Assembly: GCA_010909725.1 (NCBI GenBank)
Contig: JAACMV010000008.1
Location: 744,001-808,000, forward strand
Length of the DNA stretch: 64,000 nt
Source: Picochlorum sp. 'celeri'
Lineage: Eukaryota; Chlorophyta; Trebouxiophyceae
Reading direction: 5' to 3'
The translations under genes were made by a program, and so were the position numbers. The notes under the pieces were generated by a model. That model saw only the letters and a program-made list of their open reading frames with translations, was not told where the DNA came from and did no database searches. The first letter of the stretch is position 1; each line of letters begins with the position of its first letter. This document shows positions 31,952-42,539 of the stretch, in pieces.

Positions 31952-32622
31952 TGTAGATTGATTGATTGTTCTTTGACAAACGAACTTGGAATCAAATGCA
32001 ATAAAATTGTATTAGTGATTTGGAATGCTTCTACATCTGAGGATTTGAGGAATTTATACAATTTCCTCGTTGGGATTCACCAGGGTCAAAGTAAATAGCC
32101 CTCTATCCCGTGGAGTGCCCATCACTCACCACCCTTGACCGACGAATCTACTCAATAAGCCGTTCCGGTGCAGCCTTGGCGCGTGACGTGGAGTCCAAGC
32201 GACTACTACCACGCCCGCCGCTTCCTCATACGTCTACAACAGCCTACTATGCGCCGATGAGTCGGTGTATAATTTTGTGTATGGATCACAAGTAATCGCG
32301 GCAGCAGTCTACCATTTCTGTGCGCGTCAATCGACGCAGAAGACCGAACCCAACAGTGTTATGCTGGCAGTGTTGTAGAAACCAGCTCAGCGTGAAGAGA
32401 AACACCATCCGCAGTAGATGTGACCATTTCAGAACCAGTAGAGTGCTACTTGCAGGTATCAGGAACGAAATGACGGGCCTGACCTGTTAATTAACCGACA
32501 TGCAGACAGTTTTGCCATGCTGAGGGCAGGCGAGACAAGGCCCATGTTCTCATGGACCATCTGCTATTGCAGTAGGCAAGCCGCTTTACAGAAGCAGTAT
32601 ATCCATACAATATGACAAATTA
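31952..32622. other. RbcS promoter / arabinokinase 3' region
   Basis: No supported gene in 671 bp. The side next to 31951 should be the RbcS promoter and leader. The side next to 32623 should be the arabinokinase 3' region. Confidence 0.5.
32052..32060 (-). promoter_or_regulatory. Candidate TATA box of RbcS
   Basis: The minus strand reads TGTATAAAT about 100 bp upstream of the RbcS start codon, at the centre of a short imperfect palindrome (GGAATTTATACAATTTCC on plus). Position and sequence suit a TATA element for a highly expressed gene, but no transcript start is visible. Confidence 0.4.
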
Positions 32623-35363
32623 CTATTGCAAGGTTACAATGGCGGTTCCGAAAGTGCGACTTCCGCCAGAACTGCCTCGAAACAAGTATGTTTGAATGCC
32701 TGTTTCCTGTTGGTATTCCTGTCGGATCCTTTGTATGGATGCCTCTGCTCTGCTATCGTTGGCCGTCAGAATGCAGACAGTTCCACCACAGCCACCTCCA
32801 CTTATTTTGGCACCGAAAATGCCTTGAGATGGGCCAATATTACGAGCAAGGTTAACGAGAAGATCAGTCTCACTGCTGCCAAGCCCACAATTTGAGTACG
32901 ACTGGTGGCTCTCGTACATGAGTTCTCCCATGAGCTCGCACTGCAGCCTATTACTTGACTTCTGAGGATCTCTGATAAATTCAGTGAATCGCTTGACACG
33001 AGAATTCTCGTAGATTGGATGGCAAGTAGCGTGCTTTACCTCGTAGACAACATCTAGGTTAATCTTGGTTGCTGGGTCATCATGGGAATGGTATCGAGAT
33101 AAGAAGTCTGTCCCTAAAATAGTGTCAGGAATCAGATGCATATATTTTTCTTCGAATTCTGTAGGGGTCAGATCAGTGAGAGCCTGAATGGGTGGCCCTG
33201 ATCCATCAGTCTGTACAATCTTCTTCCCCATGAATGCCCCAATGCGCACAGATGTGTATCGTGACGATCCTGTACAATGTCGCACTCCGGAGTAGACACC
33301 CCAGATACGCAAATTGTCAGGTATTTTGATTTGGCCAAAAATCTGAACGGGATCAGAACAGCGGAGACTCAGAAGGGAATTGGCCATCCCAAGATACGAT
33401 GCTGCCATATCCATTAAACCACAGCTCACTCCGACGATGACATTTTCTATCCGCTGGGCTAAAAGCGGCACCTCATGCTTTTCAAAGCAGATACCCAGAG
33501 CTGCAGCAATGGAAACAAGTGAGGCTACTTCGAGCGCTGCAGAACTAGACACACCAGCACCCTCAGGTACAGTACTCTTGACAAGAATAGCTATGCTTCC
33601 AACATTTTTCGGAAGAAATGCCCTTTTCTTCTCTGCTAGAACAACGAATGCTCCAACTATGTATGCAATCCATGATTCGGGGGGATTTCTTTTCAGACGC
33701 CGCCTCAGATTTGCAAAATCGTAACTTGTCGGTAGAAACAGCATGCCTTGGTCATTCCATGACACAATGTCAGACAAGGGAATGGATGCGAAACTTGAGG
33801 ATCGTGCTGCTGTATCTGGAGAGGGGGATATAATTCGTATCAGGATATTGTCATCACGTGGCACATCGCCTGTGGTCTGAAACTGAGTGGCCACAAAAGT
33901 TGCCTCTGATGTAGGCACCTCCAGTGCCCACGACCAGGAGTAATCCGCAATGCCTCCAAACACGTCGAGACGCCCGGGGGCTCTATTTATGTAAATGTTA
34001 TCCTTGTAATTAAATAATCCAGACGCATCATCACCGCCACATTCCTGTCTGTTCAACTGGGCGACCAAGCCGAAACAGAGGTGTCTGATATCATCACTAG
34101 GTACCGTACCACACACCTTTCTGTACACCCGCGACACTTGAGCGATCAACTCCGCCGCGACACGAGCGCCATGTGCTGAGATTTGAATAGGATTCAAAGT
34201 CGCAACAACATCGCCCACAAACCTCCAATCTCCAGATACAAATGATTCCTTTGAGATTTCAAAACCAGACTGGTGACTATCCAGCAACCGAATCAAATGC
34301 TCTTCTTCTGCAAAATTCTCCCTTTTTACATATACCAGAGGTGTTTTCGACGACAAACACTCTCCCACAGTCCCGAAACCAACCTTTCCCAGAACTACAT
34401 CAGAACACTCGATGATATCAGGCATGTATGCATCAGCATCAGGTATAACTCTAACATGCTCTGGCACTTGAGTAGAACCATCCTCAGACATATCTCTCCA
34501 TATAGAAGGCGTCATGATGCAGATCCAACCATCAGGCAATATAATATCATGAGCGGAAAAATTCCCCACCCCACATAGCCTGTGACCGCCAAGCATCACC
34601 AAGCAAACCCTGTGTGCATCATCCAACCCCAGTCGTTCTCGAACCTCTCTACAGCTTTTTCTGCTTCTTCTAGCAATCATCGGAATATCAATGGCCACCT
34701 CCTCCAATTGAGGAAGACAAGGGCACGCCCCCGGAAGCCTCAGATACACACTGGCTCTGGAATACAACTCCTGCTCCAAATGCATGAGCATCTCGCTATA
34801 CCGCTCCCGCACACCCTCCCCAAAAGATGAATAAATATAATCCCAAGTAAAATTAGATAAACAACAAGAAGGAATGCCAGCCATCTCAGCAGCGCGCAGT
34901 GCAAACGGCACGACATCAGACACCACCACATGTGTCTGATTATCAATCAACCAAGCTCTTTCTCTCTCGCAAATGTCGTCCGCGTTCTCATAAAAGTGCT
35001 GATACGCACGCATAGTCTCCTCAACATCAACAGAAAAAACGTCCCTCTGTCGCGCTCCAGCATCCGCAACCACGTCCCTAATACGCAGCACGTTTGGTGC
35101 AACCCCATCCTGTTGGCCCCTTCCTCCAACAGCCATTGTCATGGTCTCTGTACAACACACACCCAATATCTGGCAATTCCCCAGCTTTGTGACAATAGTC
35201 ACTGCATTGAACATCAAGAAAAAGGTACTGATACGACTCATCAGCACATTGACACAAGGACAGACGTACCAGAGTGTCCCAGAGCTATCAGCCCTTCTCC
35301 CACTTCCAGGCATCGAGTGAGATGACCCAACCCATGGGAACTACAATATATAGCTACATTCAT
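32623..35363 (-). CDS. ARA1: L-arabinokinase (ARA1-like, glycosyltransferase-like + GHMP kinase)
   Basis: Two exons on the minus strand: 35363-35270 and 35201-32623, with a 68-bp intron (GTACGT). The real start is ATG 35363 (MNVAIYCSSHGLGHLTR), in a different frame from the long open frame before the intron. The join gives GLIALGHS-VTIVTKLG, matching the SGHGFGHATR N-terminus of plant ARA1. The protein has 890 residues. Residues 1-400 form a GT-B glycosyltransferase-like domain (SDVVPFALRAAEMAGI, DVVLGKVGFGTVGE), and 430-890 a galactokinase-type GHMP kinase (APGRLDVFGGIADYS, GAGVSSSAALEVAS, GGGCGGTV). It phosphorylates free L-arabinose to L-arabinose-1-phosphate for salvage into UDP-arabinose. 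Confidence 0.92.
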
Positions 35364-35736
35364 GTTTCATTATATTTCTACTAGTAGAGAGTCAGAGGTG
35401 TCTAATCCAAATTGGGTGCTCTGGGTGATAGTCACGGCAATAGCTGTAACCATCTAGAAGACCCGATGAATGCAGTTTATTTACATCGCTACAGTCATAT
35501 CTGAATGCGCTGTCGTCCTTCAACGAATATTAAATAAAATTTAAATAGAACCAAGTGATTCGCTATGACAAGGATGACGTATGTGGAATATTGACTGATC
35601 GAGTTTGAAATTACACTCTTCTTGTTGCCCGAGTTGACTGGCGTCGAATGCCTTGAATACAGTTGATCTGTACACGACTTCCTATTTTATTATTGTTATT
35701 CATCTATTGATCGATTGAAGTTGCGTCGTCGGAAGG
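35364..35736. other. Divergent promoter region, arabinokinase / TXNDC9
   Basis: The 373 bp between divergent starts contain no supported gene. AT-rich runs are present near 35530-35550 and 35690-35700. Confidence 0.5.
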
Positions 35737-36393
35737 ATGGCGGGAGGAGGAGACGCTGTACAGCAAGCGTTGGAGCACAGCCTTCTCCAGGCGGCACAGA
35801 CTATGGAGAATGAGCTGGATACGCAGTTGCACAAGTTGGAAAACCTGGGAGAGGATGATTTGGCGTCTATACGCCGTAGGCGCTTGGAAGAGATGAAGAG
35901 GAATGAATCTAGAAAGGAGGAATGGATTGCTCGTGGGCATGGAGAGTTCCAAGAGGTGCAAGAGCGGGATTTCTTCAAAGAAATGAAGGGTGAGGAACGA
36001 TTAGTGTGTCTCTTCTATAGAGAATCACCTCCATGTCATGTGATGGAGAAGCACCTGAGGACCTTGTGCGCATCGCATCTGGAGACGAGGTTTCTCAAGA
36101 TTGAAGCAGAGAAGGCTCCATTCCTGGCAGAAAGACTTCGGATTTGGATGCTTCCTACCCTCGCTATTGTGAAGAATGAGAAAACAACGGATTATATCGT
36201 TGGTTTGGATGAATTAGGTGGGGTCGAAGACTTTGATACCAACGTGCTAGAGGCCAGGCTGATCCAGGCAGGCGTCCTATTTGAACGCCCGTGTCATAAA
36301 CCATTAAAGCCTGCTGTGCATCAGCAGGGACTCATTCGAAAGGGTGGTTCGATACCCATTGGAGATTCTGATGAGGATAGTGACTTCGACTGA
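35737..36393 (+). CDS. TXNDC9: TXNDC9 / phosducin-like thioredoxin-fold protein
   Basis: A 218-residue protein: N-terminal helix (LLQAAQTMENELDTQLHKLE), the RRRRLEEMKR linker, then GHGEFQEVQERDFFKEMKG, the family signature, and a thioredoxin fold. The active-site CxxC is replaced by a single cysteine (YRESPPCHVM). The C-terminus is acidic (DSDEDSDFD). Relatives (TXNDC9/PLP3) modulate the CCT chaperonin for tubulin and actin folding. Not redox-active in the usual way. Single exon; ATG 35737. Confidence 0.88.
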   Translation: MAGGGDAVQQALEHSLLQAAQTMENELDTQLHKLENLGEDDLASIRRRRLEEMKRNESRKEEWIARGHGEFQEVQERDFFKEMKGEERLVCLFYRESPPCHVMEKHLRTLCASHLETRFLKIEAEKAPFLAERLRIWMLPTLAIVKNEKTTDYIVGLDELGGVEDFDTNVLEARLIQAGVLFERPCHKPLKPAVHQQGLIRKGGSIPIGDSDEDSDFD

Positions 36394-37101
36394 GATGTGC
36401 TTGCACATCTTTCAACACCTTTTCATTGGTGTTGAAAAGAAAAAGGATTCATTGCCAGCCCATGGCTGATACTCAGCACCCACCGTTCTATACTCTCTTC
36501 TTCTACCATCCATTGCATTCTTAAGGCGTAATTATTAATATTTATTTGCATGAAGCTCTAAAAAATGGAAACTTTGCATGAAATAGCATCACTGGGTACC
36601 GGACGGAACGTTTACTCGCTGGGATCTCAATGTTGTCACGATCCACATGAACATGTACATGTTTTATTGCACATGAAAGTCTCAAAAAAGACTTGAAGTC
36701 CTTGTGCGAAAAAAAAAATGATGAAATGACGGCAGCTACTATTTTGGCCGGAATGAGGAGGAGAAGAATGTCATAAGGAATCATAAGGAAGGAAAGCGTT
36801 ACAATTTGCCACGTGTTGTAGCAGACAACAAAGCATCAAGTAGCTATCCGTTTATCTTTTTTGCACCACCTTCCTGTTCTATACGTTCTGCATGTATCTG
36901 GCACTACAAGTCGATTTTTGACCAAGATACTACGTTGCTGCCAGAGATTGATGACGTGGCATGTCGTCCGATTTCCGGAATCCTCGGCGGAGGAGGGTCT
37001 CTCTCGTCAATGAGAAGAGAGGCATAGTACAGTTGCCATCATTTTGAAAATAAATAAATATATTTCTACGCAAGTAAAGAATTCAGTATCTATTTGTAAG
37101 A
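36394..37101. other. Intergenic region between TXNDC9 and the universal stress protein
   Basis: No gene is supported in 708 bp. A perfect stem-loop lies just past the TXNDC9 stop. A 14-bp palindrome (AACATGTACATGTT) lies near 36650, and there is an A-run near 36715. Short open frames here have no family resemblance. Confidence 0.5.
36410..36437 (+). repeat. 3' UTR hairpin of TXNDC9 gene
   Basis: Ten-base arms (TTTCAACACC and GGTGTTGAAA) pair perfectly around an eight-base loop, 16 bp after the stop codon. It could be an RNA stability or 3'-end signal. Confidence 0.6.
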
Positions 37102-38192
37102 ATGAGAGTCATTGCCATTGCGGTGGACGACAGCGAAAGTTCGAAAGTTGCCTGTTCGTGGGCGAAAGGGTCTCTGCTTCGACCAGAGGATAGGGTTCAC
37201 CTGTTATCTGTAAAGTATATTGTGCCTGGTGATGTTGCTCCGATTCCACCGCTGACGACAAGTGGCCCTGTTGGCCTTGTTGCTGAAACGTATGCTCACA
37301 GAAAACAGGAGGAAGCAGCACGCGTGGACAATTTGTTACAGAGGACAGCGGAGAACATATTCAATGATTTTCACCCATCATTGCATGCGCTCGAAGCAAT
37401 AGGAGGGGCATCTGGAGTGGCAGAGAGCATTGTGAATTGGTGTACAAAGAACAAGGCAGATTGTTTGATACTTGGAAGTCGTCACATGGGGGCTGCGAAG
37501 AGTGCTCTGATGAGCTTGATTGGATTCGGCTCGGTGGGTCAATATTCTGCTCATCATCTTCATATTCCTGTGTGCATTGTGCACCAGCCTGATGACAAGG
37601 TTCACGCTTTGGAGAAGATTCTTGTGTGTGTGGATGATTCAACAAGCAGCAGGGCAGCAGTTGAATGGGCGTGTACACATGCCTTCCAAAAAGGAAATAC
37701 GCTTCATATTGCATCAGTGTCATTACCAGCGCCATATGATGTACGTGTCTTTGTGTGACATGTCTGCAACAGGATGCAATGATGATAATCTGTCTTGTCT
37801 TGCAGATTGCTGAAGAGGACTGTTCAGCTGCACATGTGTTGTCACAGAAAGAAATAGAGCAAGAAGATCAGAAACTGCATCGTATAGCAGAAGATAATGT
37901 TAAAGAATCTTCCAGAAAGGCTGTTGAGATGGGCATTTCGGAAGAGAGCATTGTGTGCGAGGTTCTCGAATCAGAAGGAGGAGCGAGTGATGTATCACTT
38001 GCTATTCAAAAATATGTGAAAGCGAACGATATTGATGCAGTTGTATTGGGCTCACGGTGTATGGGAGACTTCAAAAGGGGCGTGTTGGGTGTTCTTGGAC
38101 TTGGTAGTGTCTCTGACTGGTGTGCAAAGCACTTGCATATTCCAGTGGTGATTGTTCCCCCTCCTGAGAAGGACACTCGTGATGCAGAGTAA
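37102..38192 (+). CDS. Tandem universal stress protein (two USP domains)
   Basis: Two exons, 37102-37740 and 37806-38192, with a 65-bp intron (GTACGT, phase 0). The product has 341 residues. The first USP domain begins MRVIAIAVDDSESS and ends GSRHMGAAKSALMSLIGFGSVGQYSAHHLHIPVCIV. The second begins KILVCVDDSTSS and ends GSRCMGDFKRGVLGVLGLGSVSDWCAKHLHIPVVIV. Both retain the G-2x-G-9x-G(S) ATP-binding pattern, so both probably bind ATP. No targeting signal, so probably cytosolic or nuclear. The intron lies in the second domain. Confidence 0.93.
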
Positions 38193-38395
38193 CCCTACAT
38201 AGCGTTGAATGTATAGAACATGTTGTAACAATATATAGCTCCGGATGATCACATCCTTGTCATGTGTAATTTTGACATGTGATGGCTCTTACAATTGTAA
38301 GAGGAACTCTGGCATCATCTGGATAAGACTTGGTCGTTTCGGTGCCTGCGATTGACAATTTTCAATCATTATTTCTATTGTATTGATCAAATACA

Positions 38396-39707
38396 ATGAT
38401 GCAAACTTTGAGTACGTTGATGATTTCCATTCGATTCCATCCAAAGAACATGTGATTCAGCACGCACATGTCTACCCACGAGCTGGCATCGCATTACCAA
38501 GACTCTTTGGCATGCAGGTTTACAGCAATCCAAAATTCAGCACATATCTACCCCTTCTGTGGGTAGATCTCGCTCTATCAGGCAGCATCGTGCAGCACGG
38601 TGTGTCGTCAAGGCACGAGCGAGCAACCCTTTCGAAGAGGAATTGGCAGCCAATGCAAAGTACATTGCCACCCGTGGGAAGGGTATCTTGGCCAGTGATG
38701 AGTCGAATGCAACTACCGGGAAGAGGCTTGATTCTGTGGGGGTGGAAAATACGGAAACAATGAGGAGAAACTGGAGGCAACTCTTGTACACCGCTCCTGG
38801 TCTTGGGCAGTACATCTCTGGAGCCATCATGTTCGAAGAAACTTTGTATCAGTCTACTCATGATGGAGTCCAGTTTGTTGATGTGTTGAAGAAACAGGGA
38901 ATCGTTCCAGGCATCAAGGTTGACACAGGTCTTCAGGTTCTTCCAGGGTCTGATGGAGAGACAACCACCCAAGGTTTGGACAACCTGGGGGCTCGCTGTG
39001 AAGCATATTACAAGCAGGGTGCACGATTTGCAAAATGGAGAGCAGTGCTCCGTATCACTGATGAGTCTGGTCCAAGCAACCAAGCTATTTTGGAGAATGC
39101 CCATGGACTGGCCAGGTATGCCCAAATTGCCCAAGCGAATGGGCTGGTACCAATTGTTGAGCCTGAAGTCACACTGGGCCCAGGATCTTACAGCATTGAG
39201 GAAACTGCTTATTGGAGTGAATACGTATATAGCCATGTCATGCGCCTCTTGAATGAATACGGCATCCTGAAGGAAGGTATGCTCTTGAAGCCAAACATGT
39301 GTTTGCCTGGGCTTGATGCACCATCTGCATCCCCAGAGGAGGTCGCCAAGTATACAGTGAGAACTATGCTCAGAACAATTCCAGCAGCAGTTCCAGGAAT
39401 CCACTTTTTGTCTGGAGGAATGTCTGAAGAAGAGAGCACACAAAATCTTCAGGCCCTTCAGGAAGCATGCCCTAATGCCCCATGGTCCCTTACCTTCTCC
39501 TACGGCCGTGCCTTGCAATCAACAACCTTGAAAACATGGGCTGGAGCTGATATTGGATCTGAGGATTGGAACAAAGCCCAAGACATTCTTGTCAAGCTTG
39601 CAAAGGCAAACTCCGAGGCCCAATTGGGGCAGTATACTGGACCACATCCAGTTCCAGGTGGAGGCCGAATCTTGCAAGCACTCCGCACAGGTGGAGCTGG
39701 TAAATAA
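38396..39707 (+). CDS. FBA: Plastid class I fructose-bisphosphate aldolase
   Basis: Two exons: a 16-bp first exon, 38396-38411 (ATGATGCAAACTTTGA), and 38518-39707, separated by a 106-bp intron (GTACGT donor, ATGCAG acceptor). The splice gives a basic, acid-free transit peptide ending CVVKARA and a 401-residue precursor. Without it the frame would have to start with GTG. Core motifs include RGKGILASDESNATTGKRL, GIKVDTGLQVLPG, RFAKWRAVLRI, LKPNMCLPG (Schiff-base Lys region is later, in VPGIHFLSGGMSEEE) and LTFSYGRALQ. It acts in the Calvin cycle. The C-terminus ends RTGGAGK and lacks the usual terminal tyrosine. Confidence 0.93.
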
Positions 39708-39715
39708 AATTTGTG

Positions 39716-40812
39716 TCATGTAAAAAACAGATTCATCGTATTTGTGTATGCCTTGGCACTAACATCCTCCACACTGAGCCCCTTCACGCTTGCCACCACC
39801 TCACAAACTTGACATATATTGCAAGGTTCATTCCTCCCCTTCACTTGACTTTCCATATCGTGCTTTTTTTTATCCTTTGCTTGAATCGCCGTTTTCACGT
39901 GCGCTGACGACGCATGAGAGGGTCTCAATCCACACCAAGGAGCATCAGTCTCCAACATTAACTTGTCCATGGGAATCTGTGCCACAACGCTCAGGTTCTC
40001 TTCTGTCTTCAAGGAGCATCCATTAATTCCAATATATATACCTTCCATACCAACAAGCTCTTGCATCTCTTCATACGAGCCGTCAAAAGAATGCACCACA
40101 CCACCCTTTGGCATCATGCTATGATACTCTTCAAGGATCCTGCCCATATCACCCCCTGTCGCCCGAGAATGCAAAAACATTGGCAAATTATATTTCTTCG
40201 AGAGCTTGAAATGCTCCTTGAAACACGCTTTCTGAACATCTGCGTCACAAAACTGCAACCTATCGTAATCAAGCCCACACTCCCCAATAGCCACCACCTT
40301 GCATTCACCCCGCGCTTGCTCGATAACAGCCTCCAATTCCTTCATATACGCCTCTGGACCACCATTTGAATACGATGCCCATTCATTCCCTCGCGTCGGA
40401 TGAACACCAACGGTCATGTACAATCTATCTGCAGAAGGAGAAGAACAAAATAACATCCACATCTTGTTCTTTCTCTTCACAAATCGAATCCTACTCACGC
40501 ACCATGCTGTCGACACAACTCTAATGCCTCTTTCGCTTCATCCAACGTCCCAGCTGTCACAAGTATCTTGTCAACGCCAGCCCCCCAGGACCGCTCCAAC
40601 ACCCTGTTCAAGTCCCCAGCGTGATATTCTTTTCCATGATATTCCCCTCTGTACATCCCATCCAGCAAATTCGCCCCAATGTCAATATATCTTTGACTCG
40701 AGGCCATCGTATGTACAATCCTCTGTGAACTAGAAAATCCGCTCGCTCCGTGAAAGCCAACAGAAACAGACACTCGTGCTACTCTCAAGGCAAGCCGACC
40801 ACTCGATACCAT
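39716..40812 (-). CDS. TATDN1: TatD-family metal-dependent nuclease (TATDN1)
   Basis: Two exons on the minus strand: 40812-40503 and 40428-39716, with a 74-bp intron (GTGCGT). The product has 340 residues. The first ATG in frame is 40812; codons further upstream open only with TTG. After a 45-residue basic presequence-like region come YIDIGANLLDGMYRG, VGVHPTRGNEW, VVAIGECGLDYDRL (metal ligand Glu), LPMFLHSRATGGD, GGVVHSFDG (His), YIGINGCSLKTEENL and ETDAPWCG (Asp). TatD enzymes are 3'-5' exonucleases/AP endonucleases linked to oxidative DNA damage and apoptosis. The presequence suggests organellar targeting. Convergent with aldolase; stops 8 bp apart. Confidence 0.93.
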
Positions 40813-41158
40813 ACTACTCCTGAAGAAGGCAGTAGTTTCCAATCATGACTCACGACCAAAAGGATGTGCTATGAGATCATATGATTAACACAATCCTGTA
40901 CAATAGGCCTAGGGCCAGATTCTCCCTAATTAGGAATTAGGAATTCGATAGGGACAGCTGTAACCAACCATGAGACTCTTCAGACCACGTATCACCCGTC
41001 TCCTGTGTTGGAGAATATAATTGTATTCTGAATAGTTGTAGCATAATCAACGAGGGGTTGATTATAGGCATCTCTGGATCTGAGTACGGAGAGCCAACCA
41101 TCAGTAGGGAAGCGACAACGACTCAGCACGTCGGTGTATTTGTTTGATACTGACAAGC
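40813..41158. other. Divergent promoter region, TATDN1 / ARFGAP
   Basis: The 346 bp between divergent starts show no supported gene. A near-palindromic AATTAGGAATTAGGAATTC stretch occurs near 40926-40945. Confidence 0.5.
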
Positions 41159-42486
41159 ATGCCACGGCTAGAAAGAGATACTTTATTCAGAAAACTGAGG
41201 GCAAAGCCTGAGAACAAGGTGTGTGGGTGTGCTTCGACTCCCGGTGGTTACAGTATCGACTGTCACTCGTCTGGTGTGGTTGGCAACCGCGTCGGTGCCA
41301 TTGCGTCTGATTTTGATACATGTATATGTAGGTATGCTTTGATTGTCCAGCAAAGAATCCTACGTGGGCTTCTGTCCCGTATGGCGTTTTCATTTGCTTG
41401 TCGTGTGCGGGCATCCACCGAAGTTTGGGTGTTCATTTGAGTTTTGTGCGTTCGACGACGTTGGATTCGTGGACTGAGGAACAGCTTCAAATTATGGCGG
41501 TTGGTGGGAATCAACGGGCGAGGACATTCTTCAAACAACACGGATGGGACGAGGTTGGTTCTGATAAGATTGAGGCCAAGTATTCTTCACGGGCTGCACA
41601 GCTGTATAAGAAGCAGTTGGAGAAGGATGTGGCCCAGGGTGTTCATAACAGTGTGGCGACTCCAGCGTCTCCGACATTTGAGGATGCAGAGCAGGCGAAG
41701 GAGAAGCCAGCAACTATGACAAAGAGCAAGGCAACTTCGGTTGCAACCACCAAGGTTGGAGGCAAGGGGCGAGCTCCTGCGAGACGAGCGGGCAAGGGTG
41801 GTTTGGTTATAAAGAAAATGTCAAAGAAGGTGGATGAATCATTGTTTGAACAGGCTCCTGCTGAGGAGGAGCCGGAGGAGGTTGAGGCTGTTGATGATAC
41901 TGCTGAGGAAGAGAGTTTGCCATCGAGAAGGTCGTCCAGATTTGCTCTTGATGCGTTGGAGGAGAAGAAGTCTACTGTTCAGAGAGGAAAGGATGGACAT
42001 GTCCAACTGGATATGAATGATGATTTCTTCTCCAACCCAATGGGGAATGCTACAAGCCCAAAGCAGCCAGAGACTCTGTCTCCTACAGGCACCAGTGGAA
42101 GTGCAGGAAGAAGCTCAGCCTTTGGAAAGCCATCTCGTGGCACCAAGCCTACACAAACTGAAACTTCTGGAGACGCGCAGCAGAGATTTGGGAATGCAAA
42201 GTCTATTTCTTCAGCCACGTATTTTAATGAGACGAGTAGGGAAAATGACTATGAAAGGCAGACAAAGCTTGCTCAGTTCCAAGGGTCTGCAGCTATTTCA
42301 TCCGATGCATACTTTGGGAAGGAATCTCGATCGAACAGTGTGGACCAATCAGCATCGGATCTTGTGTCAAAGATTTCGCTGACAGCGCGGCAGGATATGC
42401 AGCAGTTGCGATCCATGGCATCAGATGCTGGTGGGAAACTGTCAAGGTTGGCACAGAATTTCATGCGAGATCTTCAGGGAATGTAA
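41159..42486 (+). CDS. ARF GTPase-activating protein, ARFGAP2/3 type
   Basis: Two exons: 41159-41218 (20 codons from ATG) and 41332-42486, with a 113-bp intron (GTGTGT). The splice completes the ArfGAP zinc finger VCFDC-16-CLSC followed by [22 protein letters not shown], which carries the catalytic Arg. The protein has 404 residues. After the domain comes FKQHGW and YKKQLEKDV. The C-terminal part contains repeated ISSATYF and [10 protein letters not shown] blocks, the ARFGAP2/3 (plant AGD8-10) signature for coatomer-dependent activation. It acts on ARF1 in COPI traffic at the Golgi. Confidence 0.92.
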
Positions 42487-42539
42487 ATATTTTCTTTAGT
42501 AAACAATTACAAGATGATATTAAATTTAAATGTGAATAA

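Noticed and set aside
35270..35313. The longer open frame MPGSGRRADSSG as the arabinokinase N-terminus
   Set aside because: The other frame (MNVAIYCSSHGLGHLTR from 35363) matches the ARA1 N-terminus and splices in phase at 35270/35201.
36806..37027. 73-residue frame upstream of the universal stress protein
   Set aside because: Compositionally like intergenic sequence, with no motif.
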